64,000 nt of DNA from the NCBI RefSeq assembly GCF_051859125.1, contig NZ_JBHYGG010000190.1:1-64000 (forward strand), written 5' to 3'. The notes beneath the pieces are model-generated. The model had not been told where the DNA came from, did no database searches, and saw only the letters and a list, made by a program, of their open reading frames with translations. Below are positions 1 to 8,010 of the stretch, in pieces (positions within the stretch are counted from its first letter, which is position 1; every line of letters begins with the position of its first letter). Origin of the DNA: Gemmata sp051859125 (GTDB lineage: Bacteria > Planctomycetota > Planctomycetia > Gemmatales > Gemmataceae). Made by a program: the position numbers and the translations under genes.

Positions 1-62
1 GGACCGCCCTCCGTGGCGGCCCGCCCGCCGCGTCGGACTTCGACCGGATTAGCAGCGGTTCC
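1..62. other. Short gene-free edge of the window
   Basis: This stretch lies downstream of the minus-strand esterase gene. It holds a weak GC-rich inverted repeat near its left edge (gaccgcc and ggcggcc) that might act in termination, but there is no T tract and I see no gene. Confidence 0.3.
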
Positions 63-2216
63 TCACTTGAGGAGCCACTCAATAACCTTGGCGTCGTCGA
101 GCTTGTCGGCGCTGCGGGTCAGTTTACCGGCGGCCCCGGCGGCCTCGTAGGCGGCGCGCGACACGTTCCCGCTGCCGGTCGCCTTGTGGTTGTGGACGAG
201 CAGCTCGCCCGGCGCGCACAACCCGAGGAACGCGCCCATCCCGCCGTACTTCAGCGCGCCGGGGAGCATCATCGGGTCGTTCGCGTCCTCGACCTTCTCG
301 AAGTTGAAGCCGTTCAGGTCCGCGGCGGTCTTCTTCACCGCACCGCCCGCGAGCGCCTTCGCGAGGATCGCGACCGGCCCCATCTCGCCCCACCCGACGA
401 GCCGCTTGTTCACAAACGTGTCCCCAGAGGCGATCACGTTGAGCACATCGTGAACGCGGTTCGCCAAGAGCGAGCGGTTGTAGCCGAAGGTAAACCCCGC
501 GTACGTCGGATCAGCCACGGGTGCTTTCGGAAATGCGTTCTCACCCGTGCCGAGCAGGTCGGGTGCGACCACCAGATACCCCGCAGCCGTGAGTGCCTTT
601 ACCGCAGGGGCGACCTTCCCGCTCTCAATCAAACTTGCCTTCCCTTTGAGATGAAGCCAAATCACCAAGCGGCTGAGGCCTTCCTTTGGATCACCGTGTG
701 CTACAAGACCGCAGCACGGTACTGCATCCTTGGAACCTTTGCGTCCCAGGATCAAACGCACGGCACGGTGGCCGTCGATGTCTGCGAAGTGTTTCCCACC
801 CGGTGGTAGCCGCTCTGTGAAGTCCGACGACTTCGGCACCTCGCTCCCCACCATGACCCGCAGCGCCGTGCCGACGACCCGCCGGAACTCCTTCAGGCCT
901 GCGGCGTCCTTCGGCGTCAGCTTCGCGATCTGCTCGTCGGACGCCTTCGTCATCGCATCGCGGAGCTTGGCAGCGTTCAGTTCGTCCTTCGGCCGCGGGT
1001 GCTCGGCGTCGTAGACCGATAGCTCCGCGACCGGCACGGGCTTGAACGCGGCCTCCTTCACTTCTTCCGTCTTGCCCTGGAGGTGCTTCAGGAACCAGCC
1101 GTACATCATCTCGCGGGCGTGGACGTTGTACTGGTGCCCGTACTCCAGCCACGCCTTCGCGAGCACCTTCTCCTTCGCGCCGTACAGCGCGTACAACTCC
1201 TGCAACTGCGGATAGCCCTTCGTCATCAGCTCCTTGGTCCAGTCGTTGGCGGCGCTCATCGCGAGCGGCTTCGGGGCGAACAGCGCGGCGATCTCGATGT
1301 TCCCCGTGCCGACCCGCAACAGCGAGCAGTTCTCGCACACGCACCCGCCCTGCATCCCGGTGCTCACCATCACCGCCGGGAACGCGGCGCTGATGCGGTC
1401 GTCGATCGCCGACAGGATGAACGTCTGCGTGCCGCCGCCGCTCGCGCCCGTCATGCCGATGCGCTTCGCGTCCACGTCGGGCAGTGAGGTGAGGAAGTCG
1501 AGCGCCCGGATGCTGTTCCAGGTCTGGAGGCCCATCTGGCTCTGCAACCGCAACTCGGCGGCGGCGTCCTTGAACCCTTCGCGGTGGACGATCGCGGTGC
1601 TGTCGGCGTACCCGACCATGTCGTACTGGAAGACGACGAACCCGAGCTTCGCGAGCGTGGCCGGGAGCGCCTGCATGAAGAACCGGCCGCGGTCGAGGTC
1701 CGGCTCGCCCTTCGCATCGACGCTCGCCTGCGCCGCCTTCTCGCCCGCGTCGTGGAACCGCCCGTCCTTCCAGTGCCCGTGCGCGAACAGCACGCCGGGG
1801 AGCTTCGCCACCTCCCCGACCTTACGGTCGGGGCTCGCCTTCGGCCGGTACAGGTTCCCCGAGACGTAGTGCCCTGTCATCGACGCGAAGTACACCTTCT
1901 CGATGGTGTACCCGTCGCGCTCGATTCGCCCGTGAACGACCGCGTTCAGCGGCGTCTTTTCGGGCATCGGCCACAGGCCGTTGGCGACGAGGAGTTGCTC
2001 ACGGAGCTTCGTGCGCCGCGCCTCCCACGCTTCCTTCGTTTGCGGCGGCGAGAACGGGATGTAGTCGTTGAACGTTCGCGGCGCGCCGAGGCGGGCGTCG
2101 GTCGGCTTGAGGTCGCCGGTGAACACGTTGGTGGGGTCGGCGTCGTCGGCCGCGAGCGCCCAGGGCGTTCCGACGGCGGCGGCCGACCATGCGAGCATTT
2201 CACGGCGGGACAGCAT
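63..2216 (-). CDS. TAT-exported alpha/beta hydrolase (acetyl xylan esterase-like)
   Basis: Encodes 717 residues and is probably an exported esterase acting on a carbohydrate or other acyl ester. The start chosen (ATG at 2216) gives a twin-arginine leader, SRREMLAWSAAAVG; an upstream in-frame ATG would add a 29-residue extension lying inside an intergenic palindrome. The nucleophile elbow GASGGG puts Ser near residue 259. Two hydrolase-like regions are visible: the first carries the nucleophile and a downstream YGHQYN histidine region, and the second, C-terminal region (after about residue 480) resembles another alpha/beta fold without an obvious nucleophile. Planctomycetes commonly carry such large fused esterases. 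The exact substrate cannot be read from the sequence. Bases 480-830 have visibly lower GC than the rest of the gene. Confidence 0.75.
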   Translation of the reverse strand: MLSRREMLAWSAAAVGTPWALAADDADPTNVFTGDLKPTDARLGAPRTFNDYIPFSPPQTKEAWEARRTKLREQLLVANGLWPMPEKTPLNAVVHGRIERDGYTIEKVYFASMTGHYVSGNLYRPKASPDRKVGEVAKLPGVLFAHGHWKDGRFHDAGEKAAQASVDAKGEPDLDRGRFFMQALPATLAKLGFVVFQYDMVGYADSTAIVHREGFKDAAAELRLQSQMGLQTWNSIRALDFLTSLPDVDAKRIGMTGASGGGTQTFILSAIDDRISAAFPAVMVSTGMQGGCVCENCSLLRVGTGNIEIAALFAPKPLAMSAANDWTKELMTKGYPQLQELYALYGAKEKVLAKAWLEYGHQYNVHAREMMYGWFLKHLQGKTEEVKEAAFKPVPVAELSVYDAEHPRPKDELNAAKLRDAMTKASDEQIAKLTPKDAAGLKEFRRVVGTALRVMVGSEVPKSSDFTERLPPGGKHFADIDGHRAVRLILGRKGSKDAVPCCGLVAHGDPKEGLSRLVIWLHLKGKASLIESGKVAPAVKALTAAGYLVVAPDLLGTGENAFPKAPVADPTYAGFTFGYNRSLLANRVHDVLNVIASGDTFVNKRLVGWGEMGPVAILAKALAGGAVKKTAADLNGFNFEKVEDANDPMMLPGALKYGGMGAFLGLCAPGELLVHNHKATGSGNVSRAAYEAAGAAGKLTRSADKLDDAKVIEWLLK

Positions 2217-2252
2217 GACGTGACTCCGAGCGGGGCGGAGCAGACAGATTAG

Positions 2253-2351
2253 CCGCAAGAACGCACAGAAGTCACAAAAAAGAAGGCGAAGAAGCCAATT
2301 CACTCTTGGCCTCGCGTCCTTCCTGTTTGTGACTTCTGTGCGTTCTTGCGG
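2253..2351. repeat. Intergenic palindrome with 26-bp perfect arms
   Basis: Arms at 2253-2278 and 2326-2351 are exact reverse complements (left arm begins ccgcaagaacgcacagaagt). The purine-rich arm comes first. It lies between two tandem minus-strand genes, so it could form a long hairpin in their transcript. I saw no second copy of this arm sequence in the window. Confidence 0.85.
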
Positions 2352-2367
2352 CCAACTCCGGCCGGCG

Positions 2368-3099
2368 CTAGCGCGACTTCTTCGGCTTCGCGTCGCCGGC
2401 CCGCTTGGCGAGGTTCTCGATCCCGTAGGGACAGTCGCGGTTCAGCGGGCACGCGGGGCAGTCCGGGTCCTTCTCGGTGCAGAGCTCCTTGGCGTGGACG
2501 CTCATCACGTCGGTGAACTCGGGGCCGCGGGCCTTCGGGATGACGTGCTCGATGCTCGCCCGCACCGCCTCCAGGCTCTCGGGCTCGCCCTCTTCGACCA
2601 CGCCGAGCCGCCGCAGCACGCGGAGGGTCGGCTCGTCGAGCGGGATCGCGTGGCCGCCGAGCGACCGCTGCACGACCCACGCGACGGCGTAGTCGGTCAC
2701 GCCCTCTTTGTAGAACCGGAGCTTGCGGGCAGTGTCCTTGAGCCCCTTCTTGTCGAGCTCGCTCAGGTCGAACGAGTACTTGTCCTCGAACACCTCCTGG
2801 AGCAGCCCGATGATTCGCTTGGACCGGCCCCCGGCCCCGGGCAGCGGGCGGAGCACCTCGCCGACCTCCTGCACGGTGCTGACGCGGACCTCGTTCCAGT
2901 CGATGAACGCCTTGCGGAGCCGGGCGTACCCGGCGTCGGCGTCGGCCGCGGTGCTGCCCTCGCGGCACGCGGCGTAGATGAGCTCCTCCAGCAGCGGCCG
3001 GGGCTCGTCGGCGGCCTCCACCACGGCGAGGGGGAACCGCTTCTTCAGGGCCGCCTGGCACTGGGTCAACAGTTGCTGCTTGTTCGTGATGGCCGGCAT
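2368..3099 (-). CDS. Endonuclease III-like HhH/iron-sulfur protein lacking the catalytic lysine motif
   Basis: Encodes 243 residues with the endonuclease III architecture: a helical domain and a C-terminal 4Fe-4S loop of the form C-x6-C-x2-C-x5-C (Cys 207, 214, 217, 223). The position of the catalytic Asp is kept (Asp155 in PLDEPTLRVLRRLG). The helix-hairpin-helix with the glycosylase lysine, LPGVGxKTA in Nth, is here YKEGVTDYAVAWV with no lysine at the matching place. It may therefore be a DNA-binding or structural paralogue, or a lyase-deficient enzyme. The start is ATG at 3099 (MPAITNKQ); a longer reading would start inside an intergenic palindrome. It lies downstream of rbfA on the same strand. 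The family call is firm but the activity is not. Confidence 0.75.
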   Translation of the reverse strand: MPAITNKQQLLTQCQAALKKRFPLAVVEAADEPRPLLEELIYAACREGSTAADADAGYARLRKAFIDWNEVRVSTVQEVGEVLRPLPGAGGRSKRIIGLLQEVFEDKYSFDLSELDKKGLKDTARKLRFYKEGVTDYAVAWVVQRSLGGHAIPLDEPTLRVLRRLGVVEEGEPESLEAVRASIEHVIPKARGPEFTDVMSVHAKELCTEKDPDCPACPLNRDCPYGIENLAKRAGDAKPKKSR

Positions 3100-3118
3100 G
3101 CGGGGCCGCTCCCTTATT

Positions 3119-3199
3119 AAATCCGAAATTCGAAGCACGAAACTCGAACCGAAGGCCGAAGACAGTTCCTTCGAATTTCGTGCTTCGAATTTCGGATTT
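3119..3199. repeat. Intergenic palindrome, cgaagcacgaa family (copy 1 of 3)
   Basis: Arms at 3119-3141 and 3177-3199 are exact 23-bp reverse complements. The core word cgaagcacgaa recurs in the palindromes at 14025-14098 and 20941-21013. It lies between rbfA and the endonuclease III-like gene, both on the minus strand. Confidence 0.85.
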
Positions 3200-3203
3200 C
3201 GCG

Positions 3204-3701
3204 TCAGTCCGGGCGGTTCGCCGATCCGTCGGCGGGTCCGGGCTGCTCGGCGTGGTCGTCGGTCTCGTCGGTCTCGGTGTCGTCGCCCTCGTCGTCGATG
3301 GCGTCCTGGGCGTCTTCACCGGCGGGGGTGGTGCCGTTGGCGGCGTGGTCCGCGGCGATCCGGTCGCTCTCCTCGCGGATCATCCGCGAGATCTCGACGC
3401 TCCGCTTGACCCCCTCGTCGATCACGAACGTGATGTGCGGGACGTACCGGCTGGTGAGTTGGCTGGCGAGCCGGGTCTGGACGAACCCGGCGGCGCTCTT
3501 GAGCCCGTGCATCGTCAGATTCTGCTCCTTCTCGGAGCCCATGACGGACACGAACACCTTGGCGTGCTGAAGGTCGCCGGACACCTCGGCCCGGGTGACG
3601 GTGACGTTCTTGACGCGGGGGTCCTTGATCTCGAACAGGATGGCGTTGGCCGCCGTCTCGCGGATCACTTCCGACACCCGGGCTATGCGGTGCGATTTCA
3701 T
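3204..3701 (-). CDS. rbfA: Ribosome-binding factor A
   Basis: Encodes 165 residues. RbfA binds the 30S precursor and helps mature the 5' end of 16S rRNA. The N-terminal KH-like domain shows the family pattern SHRIARVSEVIRETAANAI, a central DPRV segment and VPHITFVIDEGVKRS. The last 45 or so residues form a very acidic tail rich in Asp, Glu and Thr that is longer than in E. coli RbfA. The start is ATG at 3701 (MKSHRIA); a longer in-frame extension runs through the palindrome at 3721-3793 and is unlikely. It is the last gene of the nusA-infB-ylxP-rbfA series. Confidence 0.92.
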   Translation of the reverse strand: MKSHRIARVSEVIRETAANAILFEIKDPRVKNVTVTRAEVSGDLQHAKVFVSVMGSEKEQNLTMHGLKSAAGFVQTRLASQLTSRYVPHITFVIDEGVKRSVEISRMIREESDRIAADHAANGTTPAGEDAQDAIDDEGDDTETDETDDHAEQPGPADGSANRPD

Positions 3702-3720
3702 TTCGTTGTGTTCGATTCCG

Positions 3721-3793
3721 GGCGAGCCGGGAGTGTCAGCGACCGGAACGATTGTGGGCGAGGGGCTCCCGGGCGCTGACGCTCCCGGCCCGC
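3721..3793. repeat. Intergenic palindrome, gagccgggagcg family (copy 1 of 4)
   Basis: Arms near 3721-3740 and 3775-3793 pair with a few mismatches (ggcgagccgggagtgtcagc against gcgctgacgctcccggcc). Related copies are at 11193-11266, 24499-24657 and 43801-43960. It fills the gap between ylxP and rbfA, inside an operon. Confidence 0.75.
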
Positions 3794-3799
3794 GCCGAT

Positions 3800-4093
3800 T
3801 CACACCACCTCGCGGCCGACGGCGGAGTCGCCGCCGAGGTACTCGGCGACGGGGTGCTTGCGGAGGGCCTCGGTGATCTCCGCGAGCACGTGCTGCACGG
3901 CGGCGACCTCGGACCCGGCCGCCGCGAACCCGAGCGTGGCGACCTTCACGTCGTCGAGCGAGTCGACCTCGGCGGCCGACACGTTGTACTCCACCCGCAG
4001 GCGGGCGAGGATGCTGCGCACGACCTGGCGCTTGTCCTTCAGCGTCCGGGACTCGCGGACCAGCAACCGCACGGTGAGGGAGCCGATTACCAT
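3800..4093 (-). CDS. ylxP: YlxP-like DUF503 protein
   Basis: Encodes 97 residues matching the small DUF503/YlxP family, which has an alpha/beta ferredoxin-like fold and is usually encoded between infB and rbfA. Visible family traits are MVIGSLTVRLLV at the start, SRTLKDKRQVVRSI, and the YNVSAAEVDSLDD middle. The biochemical role is unsettled; linkage suggests ribosome or 30S-related function. The gene order infB-ylxP-rbfA is the widespread bacterial order, which supports the call. ATG start at 4093. Confidence 0.9.
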   Translation of the reverse strand: MVIGSLTVRLLVRESRTLKDKRQVVRSILARLRVEYNVSAAEVDSLDDVKVATLGFAAAGSEVAAVQHVLAEITEALRKHPVAEYLGGDSAVGREVV

Positions 4094-4094
4094 A

Positions 4095-4182
4095 AGTGGT
4101 CAGTGGGGAGTGGACAGTGGGCAGTGGAACAGAGACGTCGGTTCGTCTTTAACTGCCCACCGCCCACTGCCCGCAGCCCACT
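4095..4182. repeat. Intergenic palindrome, cagtgggcagtgg family
   Basis: The left arm (4095-4127) is a degenerate run of cagtggg/agtggac units. The right arm (4151-4182) carries cgcccactgcccgcagccca. A second purine-first copy starts the composite element at 58564, and a pyrimidine-only piece lies near 61045. It sits between infB and ylxP within an operon. Confidence 0.8.
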
Positions 4183-4184
4183 TG

Positions 4185-7100
4185 TCAGAGGGTCCGCGCC
4201 CGGATCTCGATCTTGAACGCCTCGATCACGTCGTCGACCTTGATGTCGTCGTACCCGGTGATCTTGAGGCCGCACTCGAAGCCCTCGCGGACCTCCTTGG
4301 CGTCGTCCTTGAACCGCTTGAGGCTGTCGAGGCCGACGACCTTTTCGGACGGCGGGAACACGACCACGCCCTGGCGGATGATCCGGACCCGGGCCGACCG
4401 CTCCAGGGTGCCGCTGGTGACGAAGCACCCGGCGATGGTGCCCACTTTGCCGACCTTGAACGTCTGGCGGACGACCGCCCGGCCGAGGTGGACGACCTCC
4501 TCGATCGGCTTGAGCCGCCCCTCCAGGGCGCTCTTCACGTCGTCGGTCAGCTTGTAGATGATGTCGTACTCGCGGAGGCTGATGCCCCGCTCGTCGGCCA
4601 GCCGCAGGGCCGCGTCGTCGGCGGTCACGTTGAACCCGATGACGAGCGTGTCCTCGGGGCTGGTCAGGGCCAGCTCGACGTCCGACTCGCTGATGGCCCC
4701 GATGCCGGCGTGCAGCACCCGGGTCGTCACCTCCTCGTGCGTGAGCTTCTCCAGCTCCTTGCGGATCGCCTCGACCGAGCCGCGGGCCTCGGCCTTGAGG
4801 ATCACCTTCAGCTCGGTGATCTTCGCCTTGCTCTTGGCGGCCGACAGCTCGCCCAGGTCCTTCGGGGCCGAGAACCGGTTCAGCGACGCCTCGCGCTCCT
4901 TCTGCTCGCGGGCCTCGGCGATCTCCTGGGCCTTGGTCAGCTCGTCGACGACGTAGAACGGGTCGTCGGCGTTCGGGACGCTGTTGAGGCCGGTGATCCG
5001 CACCGGGCTGCTCGGCCCGGCCTGCTTGACCGGCCGGCCCATGTCGTTGTACATCGCCCGGACGCGGCCGAAGGTCGAGCCGCACAGCACGATGTCGCCC
5101 TTCTTGAGCGTGCCCTGCTGGATGAGGACGGTCGCCGTGACGCCCTCGTCGGACGACATGTACGCCTCCAGGCAGCTCCCGGCCGCCGGGCGGTCCGGGT
5201 CGGCGGTGAGTTCCTCGACCTCGGCGACGAGGACGATCGTGTCGAGCAGCTCGGCGATGCCCTGGCCGGTGACGGCGCTGGTCTCGATAAACTGGACGTC
5301 GCCGCCCATGTTGTCCGGGAGCAGGTTCTCGCCGTAGAGCTGCCGCTTGGTCCGGTCCAGGTTGGCGTTGGGCATGTCGATCTTGTTGATCGCCACGATG
5401 ATCTTGACGTCGGCGGCCTTGGCGTGGCTGATCGCCTCCTGCGTCTGGGGCATGACGCCGTCGGTGGCGGCGACCACGATCACCGCGATGTCGGTGACGT
5501 TGGCCCCGCGGGCCCGCATCTTGGTGAACGCCTCGTGGCCCGGCGTGTCGAGGAACGTGATGAACCGGTCCTCGGTCACGTCCTGGGTGACGCCGTCGAT
5601 CTCCTTCTCGACGATGACCTCGCGCTTCACCGACCACGCGCGGATCACCTGCGTGATGCCGCCGGCCTCGGTCGAGACGACGTCGGAGTCGTGCCCGTAG
5701 TTCTGGCGGATCTTGTCGAGCAGCGACGTCTTGCCGTGGTCGACGTGGCCCATGATCGTGACGACCGGGGGCCGCGGCCGGAGCTTCTCCGGGTCCACGT
5801 TCTCGATCATGTCGCGGTACCGGCGGATCAGCTCGTCTTCCTTGGTCTCCTGCTTCTTGACGACCAGCTCGATGTTCTTCTCGACGGCGATGAGCGCGGC
5901 CGTGTCGAACTCGATGGTCGAGTTGTTGCCGTAGAGCTGGCCCGACTCCTTGAGCAGCCGCTTGATGAGTTCGCCGACCTTCATGCCGATCGTTTCGGAC
6001 AGGCTGCGGACGGTGACCGGCAGGGCGATCTCGATCCGCCCCTCCTTGATGATCGGCGGGGCGACCTTGCCCCGCATGTGCTTGCGGAGGAGCGCGGCCC
6101 GCGGCCCGCGGCGGGAGCCCCACTGCTGCTCGATGATGTCGACCTGGCCGCCCGGCCCGAGGACGACGGCCGGCTGGCCGCCGCCGGGGCCGCGCCCGGC
6201 CCCCTGCCGCCCGCGGTGCCGCGAGTCGCGGCCGATGACGCCGCCGCCCTTCTTCTTCTTGTCGTCGTCGTCCTCGGCCCCGGTGGCGGGGGGGGACGGG
6301 TCTGGGGCCGCCGGCCGTCCGGCGATCCGCGACGCGGACCCCTGGCCCGACTTGCTCTCGGGGCCGCGCGGCGGGCCGCCCGGACCCGCGGGGGCCGGCG
6401 CGACCGGCCGCGTGATGTCCGTGAGGGTCATCTTCTGGCCGCGGGCGCTGGCCAGCCGCAGCCGCTCGATCATCTCGGGCGTGAGCTTCAGACTCGGGGC
6501 GCTGGGCGCGGCCTTGTTACCGGGGCCGGGCCGGGGCGCGCCGCCGGGGGGCGGGGAGCCACCCGGGGGCCGCTGACCCTGGGGGCCGCCCTGTTGCGGG
6601 CCGCCGACGCGCTGGCCGGGGCCTCCGCCGCCACCCTGCTGGGGACCGCCGGGGCCGCCCGGACGGGGGCCGCTGCCGGGCGGGGGCGCGCCGCCGCCGG
6701 TCCGCCGGTCGGCGATGAACCGCGGCGGGGCGACCTGCGGGGGCCGCTTGAGAACGTCGGGTCGGCCCGTGTTGCCCGCACCGGTCGGGATCACGTTGGG
6801 CATCGGGCCCCGCGGGGCGGGCGGGGTCGGGGCCGGGGGCGTCGCCCGCTGGGGCGAGACCGGAGCAGGACCGGGGCCGGCGGCCACTGCCGGGGTCACC
6901 GGCGGCGCGGCCTGCGGAGCCGGGGGCTGCTGTTGCGCGGCGGCCGGGGCCGGCGTGGCGGGCTCGACCACCGGTTCGGGGGCGGCCGGAGCAGCGACAG
7001 GGGCGGCCGGTGTCGGCTTGGCCGACTCGGCGACCGGGGCCGCAGGGGTCGGGTCGGCGGGCGGCGCGGCCGGTCGGGCCGGCGGGGTGCTCGTCCGCGG

Positions 7101-7676
7101 CGCGCTCGTGGTCGACGAGGGCCGGTTGCTCGCGAGGTTCCGCATCCCCCCGCCGCCGAGGTTCGGGATGATGTTCTGGCGCGGCACGGCCGGGGCGTCG
7201 GCCCTCGGCTGCTCGACCGGCTCGGGGGCGCGGGCGGCCGGCGCGGCAGCGGGGGCCGCGGACTCGGGCTGCGGGGCCGGGGCGGCGACTTCGGCGACCG
7301 TGGTCGGTGCGGGCGCGGCCGGCGGCGTGACGGTAACGAGGGGGGCTTCGGGAGCGGCTTTCAGGGTGGGCTTGGCCTTGGGCAGCGTTTGAATCCGATT
7401 GTCCTTTGCGACGGGAGGAATGACCGGCTTTGCGGGCGCAGCGGTCGTGGCGGCGGTCGACGGTGCGGCGGCCTTCGGTCCCTTCTTCACGCGGCCGCGC
7501 AGGGCCTCGGCCTGCGCGGCCTCCAAGCCGTTGAGCTGGCTGGTGATCCCCGCGAAGCCGAGTTCCTTGCACAGGTCCACGAGGACCTTACTGTCGACGT
7601 TCAGCTCCTTGGCGAGCGCGAACACTCGAACTTTTTTGTCCTTCTCGGGCTTTTCTTTCGTCTGCGGGTTCGACAA
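4185..7676 (-). CDS. infB: Translation initiation factor IF-2 (long N-terminal linker)
   Basis: Encodes about 1163 residues. IF-2 is the GTPase that brings initiator fMet-tRNA to the 30S subunit and drives subunit joining. The N-terminal IF2N domain (VRVFALAKELNVDSKVLVDL) is followed by a very long Pro/Ala/Gly-rich linker, then a basic KKKKGGG/RRG region and the GTPase with GHVDHGKT, DTPGHE and NKID motifs, followed by domains II, C1 and C2. A TTG start at 7676 is preferred because AGGAG lies about seven bases upstream; another TTG at 7706 would add ten residues and place that Shine-Dalgarno sequence inside the gene. An AT-rich promoter-like sequence lies upstream at 7776-7803. Confidence 0.93.
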   Translation of the reverse strand: MSNPQTKEKPEKDKKVRVFALAKELNVDSKVLVDLCKELGFAGITSQLNGLEAAQAEALRGRVKKGPKAAAPSTAATTAAPAKPVIPPVAKDNRIQTLPKAKPTLKAAPEAPLVTVTPPAAPAPTTVAEVAAPAPQPESAAPAAAPAARAPEPVEQPRADAPAVPRQNIIPNLGGGGMRNLASNRPSSTTSAPRTSTPPARPAAPPADPTPAAPVAESAKPTPAAPVAAPAAPEPVVEPATPAPAAAQQQPPAPQAAPPVTPAVAAGPGPAPVSPQRATPPAPTPPAPRGPMPNVIPTGAGNTGRPDVLKRPPQVAPPRFIADRRTGGGAPPPGSGPRPGGPGGPQQGGGGGPGQRVGGPQQGGPQGQRPPGGSPPPGGAPRPGPGNKAAPSAPSLKLTPEMIERLRLASARGQKMTLTDITRPVAPAPAGPGGPPRGPESKSGQGSASRIAGRPAAPDPSPPATGAEDDDDKKKKGGGVIGRDSRHRGRQGAGRGPGGGQPAVVLGPGGQVDIIEQQWGSRRGPRAALLRKHMRGKVAPPIIKEGRIEIALPVTVRSLSETIGMKVGELIKRLLKESGQLYGNNSTIEFDTAALIAVEKNIELVVKKQETKEDELIRRYRDMIENVDPEKLRPRPPVVTIMGHVDHGKTSLLDKIRQNYGHDSDVVSTEAGGITQVIRAWSVKREVIVEKEIDGVTQDVTEDRFITFLDTPGHEAFTKMRARGANVTDIAVIVVAATDGVMPQTQEAISHAKAADVKIIVAINKIDMPNANLDRTKRQLYGENLLPDNMGGDVQFIETSAVTGQGIAELLDTIVLVAEVEELTADPDRPAAGSCLEAYMSSDEGVTATVLIQQGTLKKGDIVLCGSTFGRVRAMYNDMGRPVKQAGPSSPVRITGLNSVPNADDPFYVVDELTKAQEIAEAREQKEREASLNRFSAPKDLGELSAAKSKAKITELKVILKAEARGSVEAIRKELEKLTHEEVTTRVLHAGIGAISESDVELALTSPEDTLVIGFNVTADDAALRLADERGISLREYDIIYKLTDDVKSALEGRLKPIEEVVHLGRAVVRQTFKVGKVGTIAGCFVTSGTLERSARVRIIRQGVVVFPPSEKVVGLDSLKRFKDDAKEVREGFECGLKITGYDDIKVDDVIEAFKIEIRARTL

Positions 7677-7775
7677 GCGAAACTCCTGTGGGGGTGCCCT
7701 GAGCAACCCCAGAACCTTCCGGCGGGCCGCGCCGCGGGTGTACGGGATGGACCGATCGCGCCCCGAATGAGTTAT

Positions 7776-7803
7776 ATTCTAATCTCGCGGCCCCTTCTGA
7801 AAA
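7776..7803 (-). promoter_or_regulatory. Candidate sigma-70-like promoter for infB
   Basis: Read on the minus strand, TTTTCA (7798-7803) and TAGAAT (7776-7781) are 16 bases apart, within an AT-rich island that stands out in this GC-rich DNA. It lies about 100 bases upstream of the chosen infB start. This is a motif match only, and planctomycete promoters are poorly defined. Confidence 0.35.
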
Positions 7804-7946
7804 GGGGACTTGCGAGACTCACCGAGGGTAGGGCACTGGGGGCGACGGGGCGAGAAGCGAACTTCCCGTCACTCCCATTATTACCGGGTCGTCAACCCTG
7901 CGGGCCGATGTCCGTCGCGGCACGGGGTTTACCCCGCTGGGCCGCC

Positions 7947-7980
7947 ACAACAAACGCCACGGGGGGCGGACCCCCGTGGC
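7947..7980 (-). terminator. Terminator or attenuator hairpin after nusA
   Basis: On the minus strand the stem GCCACGGGGG/CCCCCGTGGC (7956-7980) is followed by the T-rich tail GTTTGTTGT. It begins 30 bases after the nusA stop, so it would end or attenuate transcription between nusA and infB. Confidence 0.6.
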
Positions 7981-8010
7981 TCGGCTGGCGTCGGGATCGA
8001 ACGACCAATT

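Larger units (their letters stand above)
7677..8010. other. Gene-free spacer between nusA and infB
   Basis: This 334-bp spacer holds a terminator-like hairpin near its right end and a promoter-like sequence near infB, both listed separately, plus a small hairpin, ccccttctgaaaagggg, near 7791-7807. Many bacteria carry ylxR and a ribosomal L7Ae-like gene here; I see neither. I found no tRNA or other recognisable RNA in it. Confidence 0.5.

Noticed and set aside
7988..8005. A tRNA T-arm-like word gtcgggatcgaacgacc after nusA.
   Set aside because: No acceptor, D or anticodon stems can be drawn around it.
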